Below are positions 1 through 6,868 of a stretch of DNA of 19,586 bases, one piece after another; the stretch's first letter is position 1; each line of letters starts with the position of its first letter. The translations under genes were made by a program, and so were the position numbers. The notes beneath the pieces are model-generated. The model was not told the origin of the DNA. It saw only the letters and a list, made by a program, of their open reading frames with translations, and did no database searches. Source of the stretch: Calditrichia bacterium. GTDB lineage: Bacteria; Calditrichota; Calditrichia; JAJRVZ01. The stretch spans positions 1-19,586 of the forward strand of contig DAOWAQ010000008.1 in the NCBI GenBank assembly GCA_030634505.1, given 5' to 3'.

Positions 1-756
1 AAAATCGGAAACCAATGATCCAATATATCTGGAATTCAGCGGTAAGCCTTCAGCTTTGTTAGTTGATTTTACAAGTCTGATATATTTTTTAACATTTTCA
101 TCCCAATAGTCAAAATTGCTTTCATTAACACTATAGATTTTTCCTTTATTGGGAGTTTTGATATTCGGATGGGATAACACAAATTCACCATAACTGGGAT
201 CTAATGTAAAACCATGGACACCATTACCGGTTGTATACACCATCATTGTTCCTGATCCATAAATCACATATCCTCCACAGATTTGTTTATATCCAGCTTG
301 CAAACAATCTTCGAGTGTGCCTGGCGTTCCATCGGGGGTAATTCTTCTTAAAATACTAAAAATGGTTCCTACGCTTACGTTTGCATCAATATTAGATGAA
401 CCATCAAGTGGATCAAACATACATACATATTTTCCAACCGGATATTCTTCAGGAATTGCAATAATACCTTCTTCTTCTTCGGATGCCATTACGCATAAAT
501 TCCCGCCATGATCAAGTGCTCTAACCATAGTTTCATGAGCAAATACATCTAGTTTTTTTACTGATTCACCTTGAACATTAATTTTACCTGCTTCTCCTAA
601 AACATTTAAAAGACCAGCTTTGTTGGTATGGTAAGAAATCAATTTCGCTGCAAATGCAATATCGTTCATTAAATCGGTAAATTCACCAGTTGCTTCCGGG
701 TATTGCCTACCTTCTTCAATAATATGCCTGGTTAGTGTCATAATTTGTCCCGACAT
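1..756 (-). CDS. fbp: Fructose-1,6-bisphosphatase class I, partial (C-terminus beyond left edge)
   Basis: Hydrolyses fructose-1,6-bisphosphate to fructose-6-phosphate, the committed step of gluconeogenesis in the cytosol. The 252 visible residues carry the class I metal and phosphate site DPLDGSSNID at about 115-124, preceded by the acidic run EEEE at 93-96 that lies where the family has metal-binding glutamates. The last visible residues, SRYIGSLVSDF, match the conserved substrate-site segment. Class I enzymes are usually about 330-340 residues, so some 80 residues lie outside the window. The ATG at 754-756 is preceded by a strong GGAGG, which fixes the start. It lies 117 bp downstream of the universal stress protein gene, and that gap contains a possible promoter and an inverted repeat, so it may be transcribed separately from the genes upstream. 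Confidence 0.95.
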   Translation of the reverse strand, partial: MSGQIMTLTRHIIEEGRQYPEATGEFTDLMNDIAFAAKLISYHTNKAGLLNVLGEAGKINVQGESVKKLDVFAHETMVRALDHGGNLCVMASEEEEGIIAIPEEYPVGKYVCMFDPLDGSSNIDANVSVGTIFSILRRITPDGTPGTLEDCLQAGYKQICGGYVIYGSGTMMVYTTGNGVHGFTLDPSYGEFVLSHPNIKTPNKGKIYSVNESNFDYWDENVKKYIRLVKSTNKAEGLPLNSRYIGSLVSDF

Positions 757-796
757 ATATCCTCCTGTTTTTTGATTAAGATGATTTAGGAAAGTA

Positions 797-827
797 TCAA
801 AACAATTGTTAATTAGATTTGTTTTGA
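797..827. promoter_or_regulatory. Perfect 9-bp inverted repeat upstream of fbp
   Basis: TCAAAACAA (797-805) and TTGTTTTGA (819-827) are perfect reverse complements separated by 13 bp. There is no T-run on either side, so it does not look like an intrinsic terminator. It sits just downstream of the candidate fbp promoter, where it could be an operator or a leader hairpin. Its low GC content makes chance a real alternative. Confidence 0.3.
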
Positions 828-835
828 ATCATACA

Positions 836-866
836 TTTATAAGGAATAAATTTATCAGATTTACAA
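836..866 (-). promoter_or_regulatory. Candidate sigma70-like promoter for fbp
   Basis: On the minus strand, TTGTAA (861-866) is followed after 18 bp by TTATAA (837-842), or after 19 bp by TATAAA (836-841). Transcription would begin near 830 and leave a leader of about 75 nt before fbp. The match is moderate in a very AT-rich gap, so this is a suggestion only. Confidence 0.3.
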
Positions 867-873
867 TATAATT

Positions 874-1713
874 CTATTTTACCATCAATATAGGCTTAAC
901 TGCATTTCGCATTACTTCAACAGTTGTACTTCCTAAAATTGCTTCACGTATTCTTGAATGTCCATAGCTACCCATAACAAGTAGACTAAAATCCGGAACA
1001 TTTTTAGTAACTTCAACAATGACTTCAGATGCATCACCTGCTTCATGTCGATATTGAGTTTCAAGATTATATGGCTCCAAATATTTCTTCGCTTCTCCCA
1101 GGCACTCCATTCTGAATTCTTCCTCATTCCCAACGGATAATACCTCAAAAGGTAGTCTTAATTCACTAGCCAAATGAGCAGCAAGTTTTAGCGATTTATT
1201 ACTGTAATTGCTCTGATCGTACGCTACTATAATATTTTTTAAAATATCAAAAGATTTATCAACAACCATTAGTGGAGTTTGACATTGGCGGGATACAGAT
1301 TCAATTGTAGCTCCTAATATTGTTACATCCCATTTTTCATAATCCCCCCGGGCTCCCATAATTATTAAATCCACTTGACGACCCAATTCACAAATTAACT
1401 CTACAGGTGAACCATCTAATCTTTCACACTCATATTTTACTTTTGAGTCTTTGAGATGATTCGATATTTTCTTGATTAATCCATCAGCTCTTTCAGTAAG
1501 AAATTTATGTGATTCATCCTGGTAAACCGTTGCAGGAACAACAGGCATATATCCTTCAGAGCCTACATTCAACGTCCATTCATAAGTTCGAACATCTACT
1601 ATTGTTATTACTCTTAAAAATGCATCCAGTTTTTCAGCCAGATATTTGCCATGATTCAGAACAGATTCTGTGTAGGCTGATCCATCTACGGGTAAAAGGA
1701 TTGATTTTATCAT
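874..1713 (-). CDS. Tandem-domain universal stress protein (UspA superfamily)
   Basis: A cytosolic protein of two UspA-type alpha/beta domains (about 1-152 and 158-279), each opening with a hydrophobic strand and an Asp (LLPVD at 6-10, IIVAYD at 161-166). The second domain has the canonical ATP-binding pattern G-x2-G-x9-G-S (G248, G251, G261-S262). The first has a degenerate version with ten residues between the glycines and Ala instead of Ser/Thr (G120, G123, G134-A135), so only the C-terminal half is expected to bind nucleotide in the standard way. Such proteins support survival under starvation or stress, but the target cannot be told from sequence. The ATG at 1711-1713 has a good GGAGG six bases upstream. 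It lies 41 bp after gpsA and probably shares its transcript. Confidence 0.9.
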   Translation of the reverse strand: MIKSILLPVDGSAYTESVLNHGKYLAEKLDAFLRVITIVDVRTYEWTLNVGSEGYMPVVPATVYQDESHKFLTERADGLIKKISNHLKDSKVKYECERLDGSPVELICELGRQVDLIIMGARGDYEKWDVTILGATIESVSRQCQTPLMVVDKSFDILKNIIVAYDQSNYSNKSLKLAAHLASELRLPFEVLSVGNEEEFRMECLGEAKKYLEPYNLETQYRHEAGDASEVIVEVTKNVPDFSLLVMGSYGHSRIREAILGSTTVEVMRNAVKPILMVK

Positions 1714-1754
1714 AATTTTCCTCCTTTTTGTAGACTTAATTTAAGCGTTTAATT

Positions 1755-2759
1755 TTAAGAACCCCAATCCTCGATTTTTGATTCTCTTGTCATTAAATTT
1801 TTCATTGCTTCAATTGGAGATTTATTTTCAAACAATGTTTTATAAACTTGTTCAGTAATTGGCATTTCAATTGATTCTTTGATACTTATATCGTATGCTG
1901 ATTTTGTTGTTTTTACACCCTCTGCTACCATTGCCATTTCACTTAAAATATCATCTAATTTTCTACCTTTTCCAATCTGTTCTCCGACATACCTATTTCT
2001 GGAATGCTGACTCATACAGGTAACAACCAAATCACCTAATCCGGATAAACCTGCAAAAGTGCTTGGGTTTGCCCCAAGTTTAACCCCCATACGATTAATC
2101 TCAACGAGTCCTCGGGTAATCAAAGCAGCTTTTGTGTTATCACCAAAATTTGCACCGTCGCATATTCCTGCTGCCAAAGCTATGATATTTTTGAGCGATC
2201 CACCAAGTTCCACTCCAATAACATCCTGGCTGGCATACACCCGGAAATACGACGTCATGAATAATTTTTGGATTTTTCCCGCAGTTTCCAGGCTGGCGCT
2301 TGCAGCTACTATTGCTGTTGGAACTTTTCTACTTACCTCTTCAGCATGACTGGGACCATATAATACCGCAATTTGTTCTTCGGGTATTTTACCGGCTTCA
2401 TTCAATACCTGAGATATTCTTAATAAAGTATTATTTTCTATACCCTTGGCAACATTTACCCAAATGGAATTGGAATCAAATTTATTATCGAGTTTTAATA
2501 ATACCTCTCTTACAGCTTGAGAAGGTACGGCAACCACAATAACATCTTTATTGCCGGCAGTCTTATAGAGATCAGTTGTAAAATTTATTGCACGAGGTAT
2601 TTCAACCCCTGGAAGAAATTTTGTATTTATGCCTTTTGCTTTAATATCATCGACTGTATTTTTTTCAAAAGACCAGCATGTTACATCGTGATTATTAGAA
2701 TTTAAAACCAGCGCTAAAGTTGTTCCAAAACTTCCCGCTCCCAAAACGCCTACTTTCAC
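1755..2759 (-). CDS. gpsA: NAD(P)-dependent glycerol-3-phosphate dehydrogenase
   Basis: Reduces dihydroxyacetone phosphate to sn-glycerol-3-phosphate, the backbone precursor of phospholipids. Its 334 residues are the usual family length. An N-terminal Rossmann fold opens with GAGSFG at 7-12; GPSHAEEV at 135-142, the catalytic lysine in GGSLKN (K190) and the substrate-binding stretch DNTKAALITRG at 207-217 are all present. The start is GTG at 2757-2759, overlapping the plsY stop codon as GTGA, and its Shine-Dalgarno (AAGGAGG) lies inside the last codons of plsY. That implies translational coupling: PlsY uses the glycerol-3-phosphate that GpsA makes. Confidence 0.97.
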   Translation of the reverse strand: MKVGVLGAGSFGTTLALVLNSNNHDVTCWSFEKNTVDDIKAKGINTKFLPGVEIPRAINFTTDLYKTAGNKDVIVVAVPSQAVREVLLKLDNKFDSNSIWVNVAKGIENNTLLRISQVLNEAGKIPEEQIAVLYGPSHAEEVSRKVPTAIVAASASLETAGKIQKLFMTSYFRVYASQDVIGVELGGSLKNIIALAAGICDGANFGDNTKAALITRGLVEINRMGVKLGANPSTFAGLSGLGDLVVTCMSQHSRNRYVGEQIGKGRKLDDILSEMAMVAEGVKTTKSAYDISIKESIEMPITEQVYKTLFENKSPIEAMKNLMTRESKIEDWGS

Positions 2760-3397
2760 TTTTCCTCCTTTTTCTTTCCAAAAGAAAATTCACTTTCTGT
2801 TCCCTGTATTAAACGATTTATATTTGCGCGATGAGTAACAATTATTAATACTGCCAATAATATACTTAAAACAATCATAGGCATTGGAATTTCAACCAGC
2901 AAGAAAAACTTTTGGACTAAGAGAATTATTGGTAATAAAAATGCAGCTATCATAGAGCCAAGAGATACGTATTTTGTTTTATATACTACACCGATAAAAA
3001 TAATCAGGCATATAATAACCGGTCCTGGCTGTAATCCAAGGAAAACTCCAGCGGCTGTTCCGACTCCTTTGCCACCGCGAAATCTGGCAAATATTGTCCA
3101 TATATGTCCGGTAATCGCAGCAATTCCTGCAAGAATTTGAATATAAATTAAATTTTCAGGATTAACTACAGCTATGCTCGGCACCCACCAAACACAAGCA
3201 AACCCTTTAAACATATCTATAAACAAAACTACCAATCCTGCTTTCCATCCAAGGACACGAAAAACATTGGTCGCTCCGGCATTACCGCTGCCATGTTCAC
3301 GAATATCTATTTTTTTTAATAATTTTCCGGCAATTAATGCAGTAGGTAATGATCCTATCAAATAAGCAATAAATAGAGTTAATAATATACTCAACAT
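2756..3397 (-). CDS. plsY: Acyl-phosphate:glycerol-3-phosphate acyltransferase PlsY
   Basis: An integral membrane enzyme that transfers the acyl group from acyl-phosphate to glycerol-3-phosphate, giving lysophosphatidic acid, the first acylation in phospholipid synthesis. Its 213 residues are mostly hydrophobic segments. The three conserved PlsY loops are visible: HGSGNAGATNVFR at 35-47, FRGGKGVGTAAG in the middle, and HRANINRL near the C-terminus. The tail is short and Lys/Glu-rich and doubles as the ribosome-binding region for gpsA. The ATG at 3395-3397 has an AGGCAGGG stretch upstream. A 144-bp gap separates it from the DUF2784-like gene, so plsY-gpsA may have its own promoter; I see no clear consensus there. 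Confidence 0.95.
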   Translation of the reverse strand: MLSILLTLFIAYLIGSLPTALIAGKLLKKIDIREHGSGNAGATNVFRVLGWKAGLVVLFIDMFKGFACVWWVPSIAVVNPENLIYIQILAGIAAITGHIWTIFARFRGGKGVGTAAGVFLGLQPGPVIICLIIFIGVVYKTKYVSLGSMIAAFLLPIILLVQKFFLLVEIPMPMIVLSILLAVLIIVTHRANINRLIQGTESEFSFGKKKEEK

Positions 3398-3541
3398 GTT
3401 CCCTGCCTTCTATTCTAAATTGTACAAAGCAAAAACTTGATTAAACCTAATTTCTCAATTTTATTAATTATTCAATTATAATTTTGTCTGGCGAGTTGTT
3501 TTAAAGAAATTTATAAAAAAAAATCTTTAATATCTTGATTT

Positions 3542-3961
3542 TCAAACATTTTTCTGACTTTTTACAGAATATTTAAAAAATTCTGAAAAAGTTTTTTTCT
3601 TAAAATTTAAATAAATCGATATCATTAATGCTCCAACTAATGAAATAGCTGTAAGGTAATCGATTACAACCGGATTACTGTCAGTATTAAAATAATAATC
3701 AACCAAGTATTTTATGTATGAATAAGGCACATCATTTTCACCAATTATAGATTTGACATGCCAGTGCAAATCAGTCAACGGACAATATCCCAGGCCATAC
3801 CAAAATCCTAAAATTAACCAGCAAAATGCAACTGTTAACAGTGATATTAAATTTAATTTCCGGGTTCGTATCCAAATCCAGCCAAAAAGATTGAATAAAA
3901 TAAAAAATGTATGGAAAAATATTAAAAATTTATCCAATAATAAATATAATGACTTATCCAT
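3542..3961 (-). CDS. DUF2784-like small membrane protein
   Basis: A 139-residue protein with four likely membrane segments (about 8-28, 35-55, a shorter one near 80-95, and 98-118) and a basic C-terminal tail. The pattern GYCPLTDLHWH followed by Y-x2-YLVDYYF resembles the DUF2784 family, where a CPLT motif is followed by a tyrosine-rich segment with HYL. No biochemical function is known to me for that family. It starts 6 bp after the NlpC/P60 lipoprotein stop codon and is the last gene of a tightly packed run that also includes the polyprenyl synthase, so an envelope-related role is a guess from context only. The DUF assignment rests on remembered motif similarity. Confidence 0.7.
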   Translation of the reverse strand: MDKSLYLLLDKFLIFFHTFFILFNLFGWIWIRTRKLNLISLLTVAFCWLILGFWYGLGYCPLTDLHWHVKSIIGENDVPYSYIKYLVDYYFNTDSNPVVIDYLTAISLVGALMISIYLNFKKKTFSEFFKYSVKSQKNV

Positions 3962-3967
3962 TTTTAA

Positions 3968-4447
3968 TTAATATCGACAAGCGCCAACATATCTTATATT
4001 ATAATATTCTTCCGATAAATCTGATACGGTGACGCCAATGCTGGTACTGGCATGTACAAATTTACCATCCTCCAAGTACACACCCACATGGTCAATTCCC
4101 GCGCCCCTTACTCCCCTGAAAAAAACCAGGTCACCTTCTGTGAGTTGTCCTGTTCTGATTTTTCTTCCGGATTTATATTGATCAAGCGCAGTCCTCGGTA
4201 AATTATAATTATAAAGTTTTTGATAAACTGTAAAACTAAATCCTGAACAATCGATACCTCTTTTGCTCATTCCACCATATTTGTAGGGAACTCCTATCCA
4301 GCCTTTTATGAATCCTTTAAGTTCTATATTATTGCGAGAATAATTTTGAGTACTACTTTGACGGGAATTTTTTATTGCTTTATACTTAGCTGCGGAGTGA
4401 CAAGCATGTAAGAAAAAAACAAAAATAATTAAAAAAATCCATTTCAT
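3968..4447 (-). CDS. NlpC/P60 family lipoprotein, probable peptidoglycan endopeptidase
   Basis: A probable cell-wall hydrolase cutting peptide stems of peptidoglycan, held in the envelope by a lipid anchor. A hydrophobic signal (3-15) ends in the lipobox LHAC, giving lipidation at C16, then a Ser/Asn-rich linker to about residue 43. The NlpC/P60 domain (44-159) has the catalytic cysteine in DCSGF (C67), histidine in DHVGVYL (H120) and third residue in VHAST (H132). At 159 residues it is a minimal single-domain form without SH3 or LysM wall-binding modules. Its ATG (4445-4447) overlaps the last base of the polyprenyl synthase stop codon region, so translation is probably coupled. Confidence 0.93.
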   Translation of the reverse strand: MKWIFLIIFVFFLHACHSAAKYKAIKNSRQSSTQNYSRNNIELKGFIKGWIGVPYKYGGMSKRGIDCSGFSFTVYQKLYNYNLPRTALDQYKSGRKIRTGQLTEGDLVFFRGVRGAGIDHVGVYLEDGKFVHASTSIGVTVSDLSEEYYNIRYVGACRY

Positions 4448-5403
4448 TATTTTTCACGGTTTTTTATATAATCCGTTAAGTCTATCAACATTGATTTGTA
4501 TTTATTGTCCGGCAATACGTCATATAGCTCATAGGCAGAACTAAAATAGTTTTCTACCATTTCAGATACTTCATCCGTGATACCTGATTTTTCCAAATAT
4601 TTTTTGAATTTATCCACATCTTTAATGTTTTCTTTCAATTGCCCCGATTGAATAAGTTTAGTAGTAAGGATGGTTTTTTTATTCATCGCTAAATCGCTGC
4701 CAACCTTTTTTCCAAGTTTAGATTCATCAGCTATTATGTCTAACAAATCATCCTGAATTTGAAATCCCATTCCGATGTTATACCCAAATACACTAAATTT
4801 ATTTTGAATGTCTTTAGAAGCGCCTGCTGTAATTGCACCTAGTTGACAGGCTAATTGAATTAAAACAGCTGTTTTTTTATTAATCATTTCCAAATATTCT
4901 TTTTCCGATACACTCTGCCTGGTTTCAAACATTTTATCCATTGCCTGACCTTCGCATATATCTATTAGTGCATTAGTAAAATATGTGGCTATTTGAGCCT
5001 GGTTCACATCCGGAGTAAGTAATATTTTTCGATAAGCTAAGCCCAGTAATCCATCTCCCGCTAAGATAGCCGTACCCAAATCCCACTTGACATGCACTGT
5101 GGGTTTTCCCCTCCTAACATCATCATTATCCATTATGTCATCATGAACGAGTGTAAAATTATGCAATAACTCAATTGCGACAGCCGGATAGAGTAATGAA
5201 TCCAATTTTCCATCCAACGACAATCCACTTAAAATCAACAATAAAGGTCGAAGTCGTTTGCCTTGCAGATTATTTATATAATTTATTGGTTCGAATAATT
5301 GGGGAGTATTGCCAACCTCAGAAGATTCATAAATTGCATCATTTATATTTTGCAATAATGATTGAATCCCTTCAGATTGATATATGTTTGTATCCATATT
5401 CAA
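4447..5403 (-). CDS. Polyprenyl (isoprenoid) diphosphate synthase
   Basis: A trans-prenyltransferase that condenses isopentenyl diphosphate onto an allylic diphosphate. The first Asp-rich motif is DDIMD at 88-92, followed by NDDVRRGK; the second lies in QIQDDLLDI. The FQ and K-rich substrate segments are also recognisable, and 318 residues is the normal length. The first motif lacks the two-residue insertion of bacterial IspA-type farnesyl synthases, and residue -5 before it is Phe (F83). In characterised enzymes a bulky aromatic there limits the chain to about C15-C20, so a geranylgeranyl-type product is more likely than a long quinone tail; this is inference. The TTG start (5401-5403) overlaps the EIIA stop as TTGA; an ATG two codons downstream (5395-5397) is equally possible. 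Confidence 0.93.
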   Translation of the reverse strand: MNMDTNIYQSEGIQSLLQNINDAIYESSEVGNTPQLFEPINYINNLQGKRLRPLLLILSGLSLDGKLDSLLYPAVAIELLHNFTLVHDDIMDNDDVRRGKPTVHVKWDLGTAILAGDGLLGLAYRKILLTPDVNQAQIATYFTNALIDICEGQAMDKMFETRQSVSEKEYLEMINKKTAVLIQLACQLGAITAGASKDIQNKFSVFGYNIGMGFQIQDDLLDIIADESKLGKKVGSDLAMNKKTILTTKLIQSGQLKENIKDVDKFKKYLEKSGITDEVSEMVENYFSSAYELYDVLPDNKYKSMLIDLTDYIKNREK

Positions 5404-5852
5404 CTAAATGAAGAAAATATATTAGCAATTTCGTTAGCAGAGTTAGCTGAGTTAAGACTATCACGATTTTTGCTTATACTTAAGTTTCTTGATATTAATG
5501 CCAATGCTTGAATATGTGGACCGGAAGTATTTTTAGGAGAAAGTACCAAAAAAATTAATTTAGCCGGTTTTGCATCAAGAGAATCAAAATCAATCCCGGC
5601 ATTCTTTATGCCAAATACGATTGATAATTTTTCAACACCTTCGGTTTTAGCATGTGGAATAGCAATTCCATTCTCCAGCCCCGTACTTAAATGTTTTTCT
5701 CTTACCAAAATATCATTTAACGCAGTTTCATAATTTGACACCACACCTAGTTTATGCATGTGATTAAGCAATTCTTCTATTACTTCTAATTTATTTTTAC
5801 CAGATAAATTACGTAATATATTCTCTTCTTGTATAAAATCAGAAAATTTCAA
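5400..5852 (-). CDS. PTS EIIA domain protein (PtsN/fructose type), copy 1
   Basis: A stand-alone phosphoryl-accepting EIIA domain of 150 residues. The phosphorylation histidine is in NGIAIPHAK (H67), preceded by STG, and the second active-site histidine is H113 in GPHIQAL, so it should be competent to take phosphate from HPr or NPr. No EIIB, EIIC, HPr or EI genes are in the window, which argues for regulation, as with PtsN, rather than sugar uptake. It begins the minus-strand run leading into the polyprenyl synthase, which overlaps its stop codon. The start is TTG (5850-5852) with AGGAG seven bases upstream. It aligns without gaps to the divergent copy 2 at about 37% identity over 130 residues by eye, with both histidines at the same numbers. 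Confidence 0.92.
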   Translation of the reverse strand: MKFSDFIQEENILRNLSGKNKLEVIEELLNHMHKLGVVSNYETALNDILVREKHLSTGLENGIAIPHAKTEGVEKLSIVFGIKNAGIDFDSLDAKPAKLIFLVLSPKNTSGPHIQALALISRNLSISKNRDSLNSANSANEIANIFSSFS

Positions 5853-5878
5853 ATAAGGACTCCTAAGTACAGATTTTT

Positions 5879-5907
5879 AATTTACTAAACACCCAATTTT
5901 TTGTCAA
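5879..5907 (-). promoter_or_regulatory. Sigma70-like promoter for EIIA copy 1 run
   Basis: On the minus strand, TTGACA (5902-5907, a perfect -35) is followed after exactly 17 bp by TAAATT (5879-5884). Transcription would start near 5872, leaving a leader of about 20 nt that contains the AGGAG ribosome-binding site (5860-5864). The matching site on the other strand supports it. Confidence 0.6.
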
Positions 5908-5927
5908 TTACAACAACCAAAAAATAC

Positions 5928-5956
5928 TTGGCATTTTAACCAATTTTACATAAATT
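5928..5956 (+). promoter_or_regulatory. Sigma70-like promoter for EIIA copy 2 run
   Basis: TTGGCA (5928-5933) is followed after exactly 17 bp by TAAATT (5951-5956), the same hexamer used on the opposite strand. The start point would be near 5963, about 20 nt before the ATG at 5984, with GGAGG at 5973-5977 in between. Confidence 0.55.
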
Positions 5957-5983
5957 TAGCGCAACTTTATTTGGAGGATTTTC

Positions 5984-6457
5984 ATGCGTCTAACCGATGT
6001 ATTACATAAGGATTTAATAAAAATTCCATTGACAGGGAAAAACAGGGATGAAACAATTAAAGAATTGATAAAAGTTCTTATAGGAAAAAAATCAATAACA
6101 AATGAAAAATCCATATTCCAGGCAGTTATCGATAGGGAAAAAATTATGACTACAGGTGTGGGAAATGGTATCGCCATTCCACATTGTAAACACAATGATA
6201 GCCCGGATTTTGCCGTATCTTTGGGTATTAATCCTGAGGGACTTGACTTTGAATCCATTGATAAAAAGCCAGTAAAAATTGTTTTTCTACTTGTTGGCCC
6301 GGAAAACAATCCAGGTTTACACATAAAATTGTTAAGCAGAATTTCCAGGCTTATGAGCAATGAGGAATTAAGACAACAACTAATTGAAAGTAATAATGCT
6401 GAAGAAGCATTGAATTTTATCGAAGAAGAAGAGAATTATTTCTTTGAAATAGACTGA
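5984..6457 (+). CDS. PTS EIIA domain protein (PtsN/fructose type), copy 2
   Basis: A second stand-alone EIIA domain, 157 residues, heading the plus-strand run. The phosphorylation histidine is H67 in NGIAIPHCK and the partner histidine is H113 in GLHIKLL, at the same positions as in the divergent copy 1. The C-terminal tail is acidic (EEEENYFFEID) and absent from copy 1. It probably accepts phosphate from a PTS phosphocarrier and signals phosphorylation state, since no permease components are nearby. The ATG follows GGAGG by six bases. The stop codon overlaps the start of the PII-like gene as TGATG, so the two are very likely made together, and a functional or physical partnership is a reasonable inference. 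Confidence 0.93.
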   Translation: MRLTDVLHKDLIKIPLTGKNRDETIKELIKVLIGKKSITNEKSIFQAVIDREKIMTTGVGNGIAIPHCKHNDSPDFAVSLGINPEGLDFESIDKKPVKIVFLLVGPENNPGLHIKLLSRISRLMSNEELRQQLIESNNAEEALNFIEEEENYFFEID

Positions 6458-6783
6458 TGCAGTTATTACTTTTTATTTTAAACAAAGAGGAACATTTGGA
6501 AGAAATCCTGGAAATGTTCCTTGAATTGGATATCACCGGGGCCACAATAATTGATAGTATCGGCATGGGAAGAATTCTTGCCCATGACATTCCGATATTT
6601 GCCGGTTTTAGAAATTTGATGCAAGAAAGTCGTCCCGGCAATAAAACTATTTTTACAGTTCTGCATGAAGAAAAAATAAAATCTGTTATTCAGGGTATTG
6701 AACAAATTTGCGGTTGTTTAGATGATCCCGGATCCGGAATTTTAATTACACTCCCAGTTAGCAATGCAAAAGGTATTAAATAA
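6457..6783 (+). CDS. PII-like small signalling protein
   Basis: A 108-residue protein with the alternating strand-helix pattern of a PII/ferredoxin-like fold: strand 1-8, helix about 10-24, strand 26-36, an exposed loop about 37-62, strand 63-68, helix 71-86, and a final segment DDPGSGILITLPVSN. The last part resembles the PII C-terminus, where a GxG turn is followed by a strand ending in LPV. The loop has IPIFAGFRNLM instead of the classical GlnB T-loop with its modified tyrosine, so it is not GlnB or GlnK. PII-like proteins usually bind nucleotides or small ligands as trimers and act through the loop; ligand and target here are unknown. It is coupled to EIIA copy 2 by a 1-bp overlap. Confidence 0.7.
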   Translation: MQLLLFILNKEEHLEEILEMFLELDITGATIIDSIGMGRILAHDIPIFAGFRNLMQESRPGNKTIFTVLHEEKIKSVIQGIEQICGCLDDPGSGILITLPVSNAKGIK

Positions 6784-6868
6784 TCCCCTTTTATTATGCC
6801 ACGAATTAAATTGTCGATAAAAAAACTTTTAACCAAAACTATCCCCGGTAAATAATATGCCACGCATT
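6783..6868 (+). repeat. Imperfect direct repeat before the kinase start
   Basis: The segments 6783-6807 and 6841-6868 are similar: both begin ATCCCC and end in TATGCCACG followed by ATT after one variable base. They are 58-61 bp apart, with a 3-base length difference in the middle. The second copy contains the kinase start codon and the first contains an in-frame ATG of a short open frame. A small local duplication is the simplest reading. Confidence 0.5.
6796..6855 (+). CDS. Possible 19-residue leader peptide upstream of kinase
   Basis: A short open frame encodes MPRIKLSIKKLLTKTIPGK and stops one base before the kinase ATG. Its first four residues, MPRI, equal those of the kinase because its start lies in the duplicated segment. 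It is strongly basic. The kinase itself has no clear Shine-Dalgarno, so translation of this leader could deliver ribosomes to it. The leader has no clear ribosome-binding site either, and a chance remnant of duplication is equally possible. Confidence 0.2.
   Translation: MPRIKLSIKKLLTKTIPGK

Noticed and set aside
2059..2349. A 96-codon open frame on the plus strand opposite gpsA
   Set aside because: It is fully antisense to a well-conserved part of gpsA, with no supporting motif.
3501..3530. Inverted repeat TTAAAGA / TCTTTAA in the gap before plsY
   Set aside because: It is seven bases of pure A/T apart from one pair, with a 16-base loop in a very AT-rich gap; chance is likely and no terminator geometry is convincing.
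5956..6360. A 134-codon open frame on the minus strand opposite EIIA copy 2
   Set aside because: It lies almost wholly antisense to a gene with intact catalytic motifs, shows no recognisable domain and has no ribosome-binding site of note.
5400..6457. Reading the EIIA pair as part of a sugar-uptake PTS
   Set aside because: No EIIB or EIIC domain is fused or adjacent; neighbours are regulatory and envelope genes.
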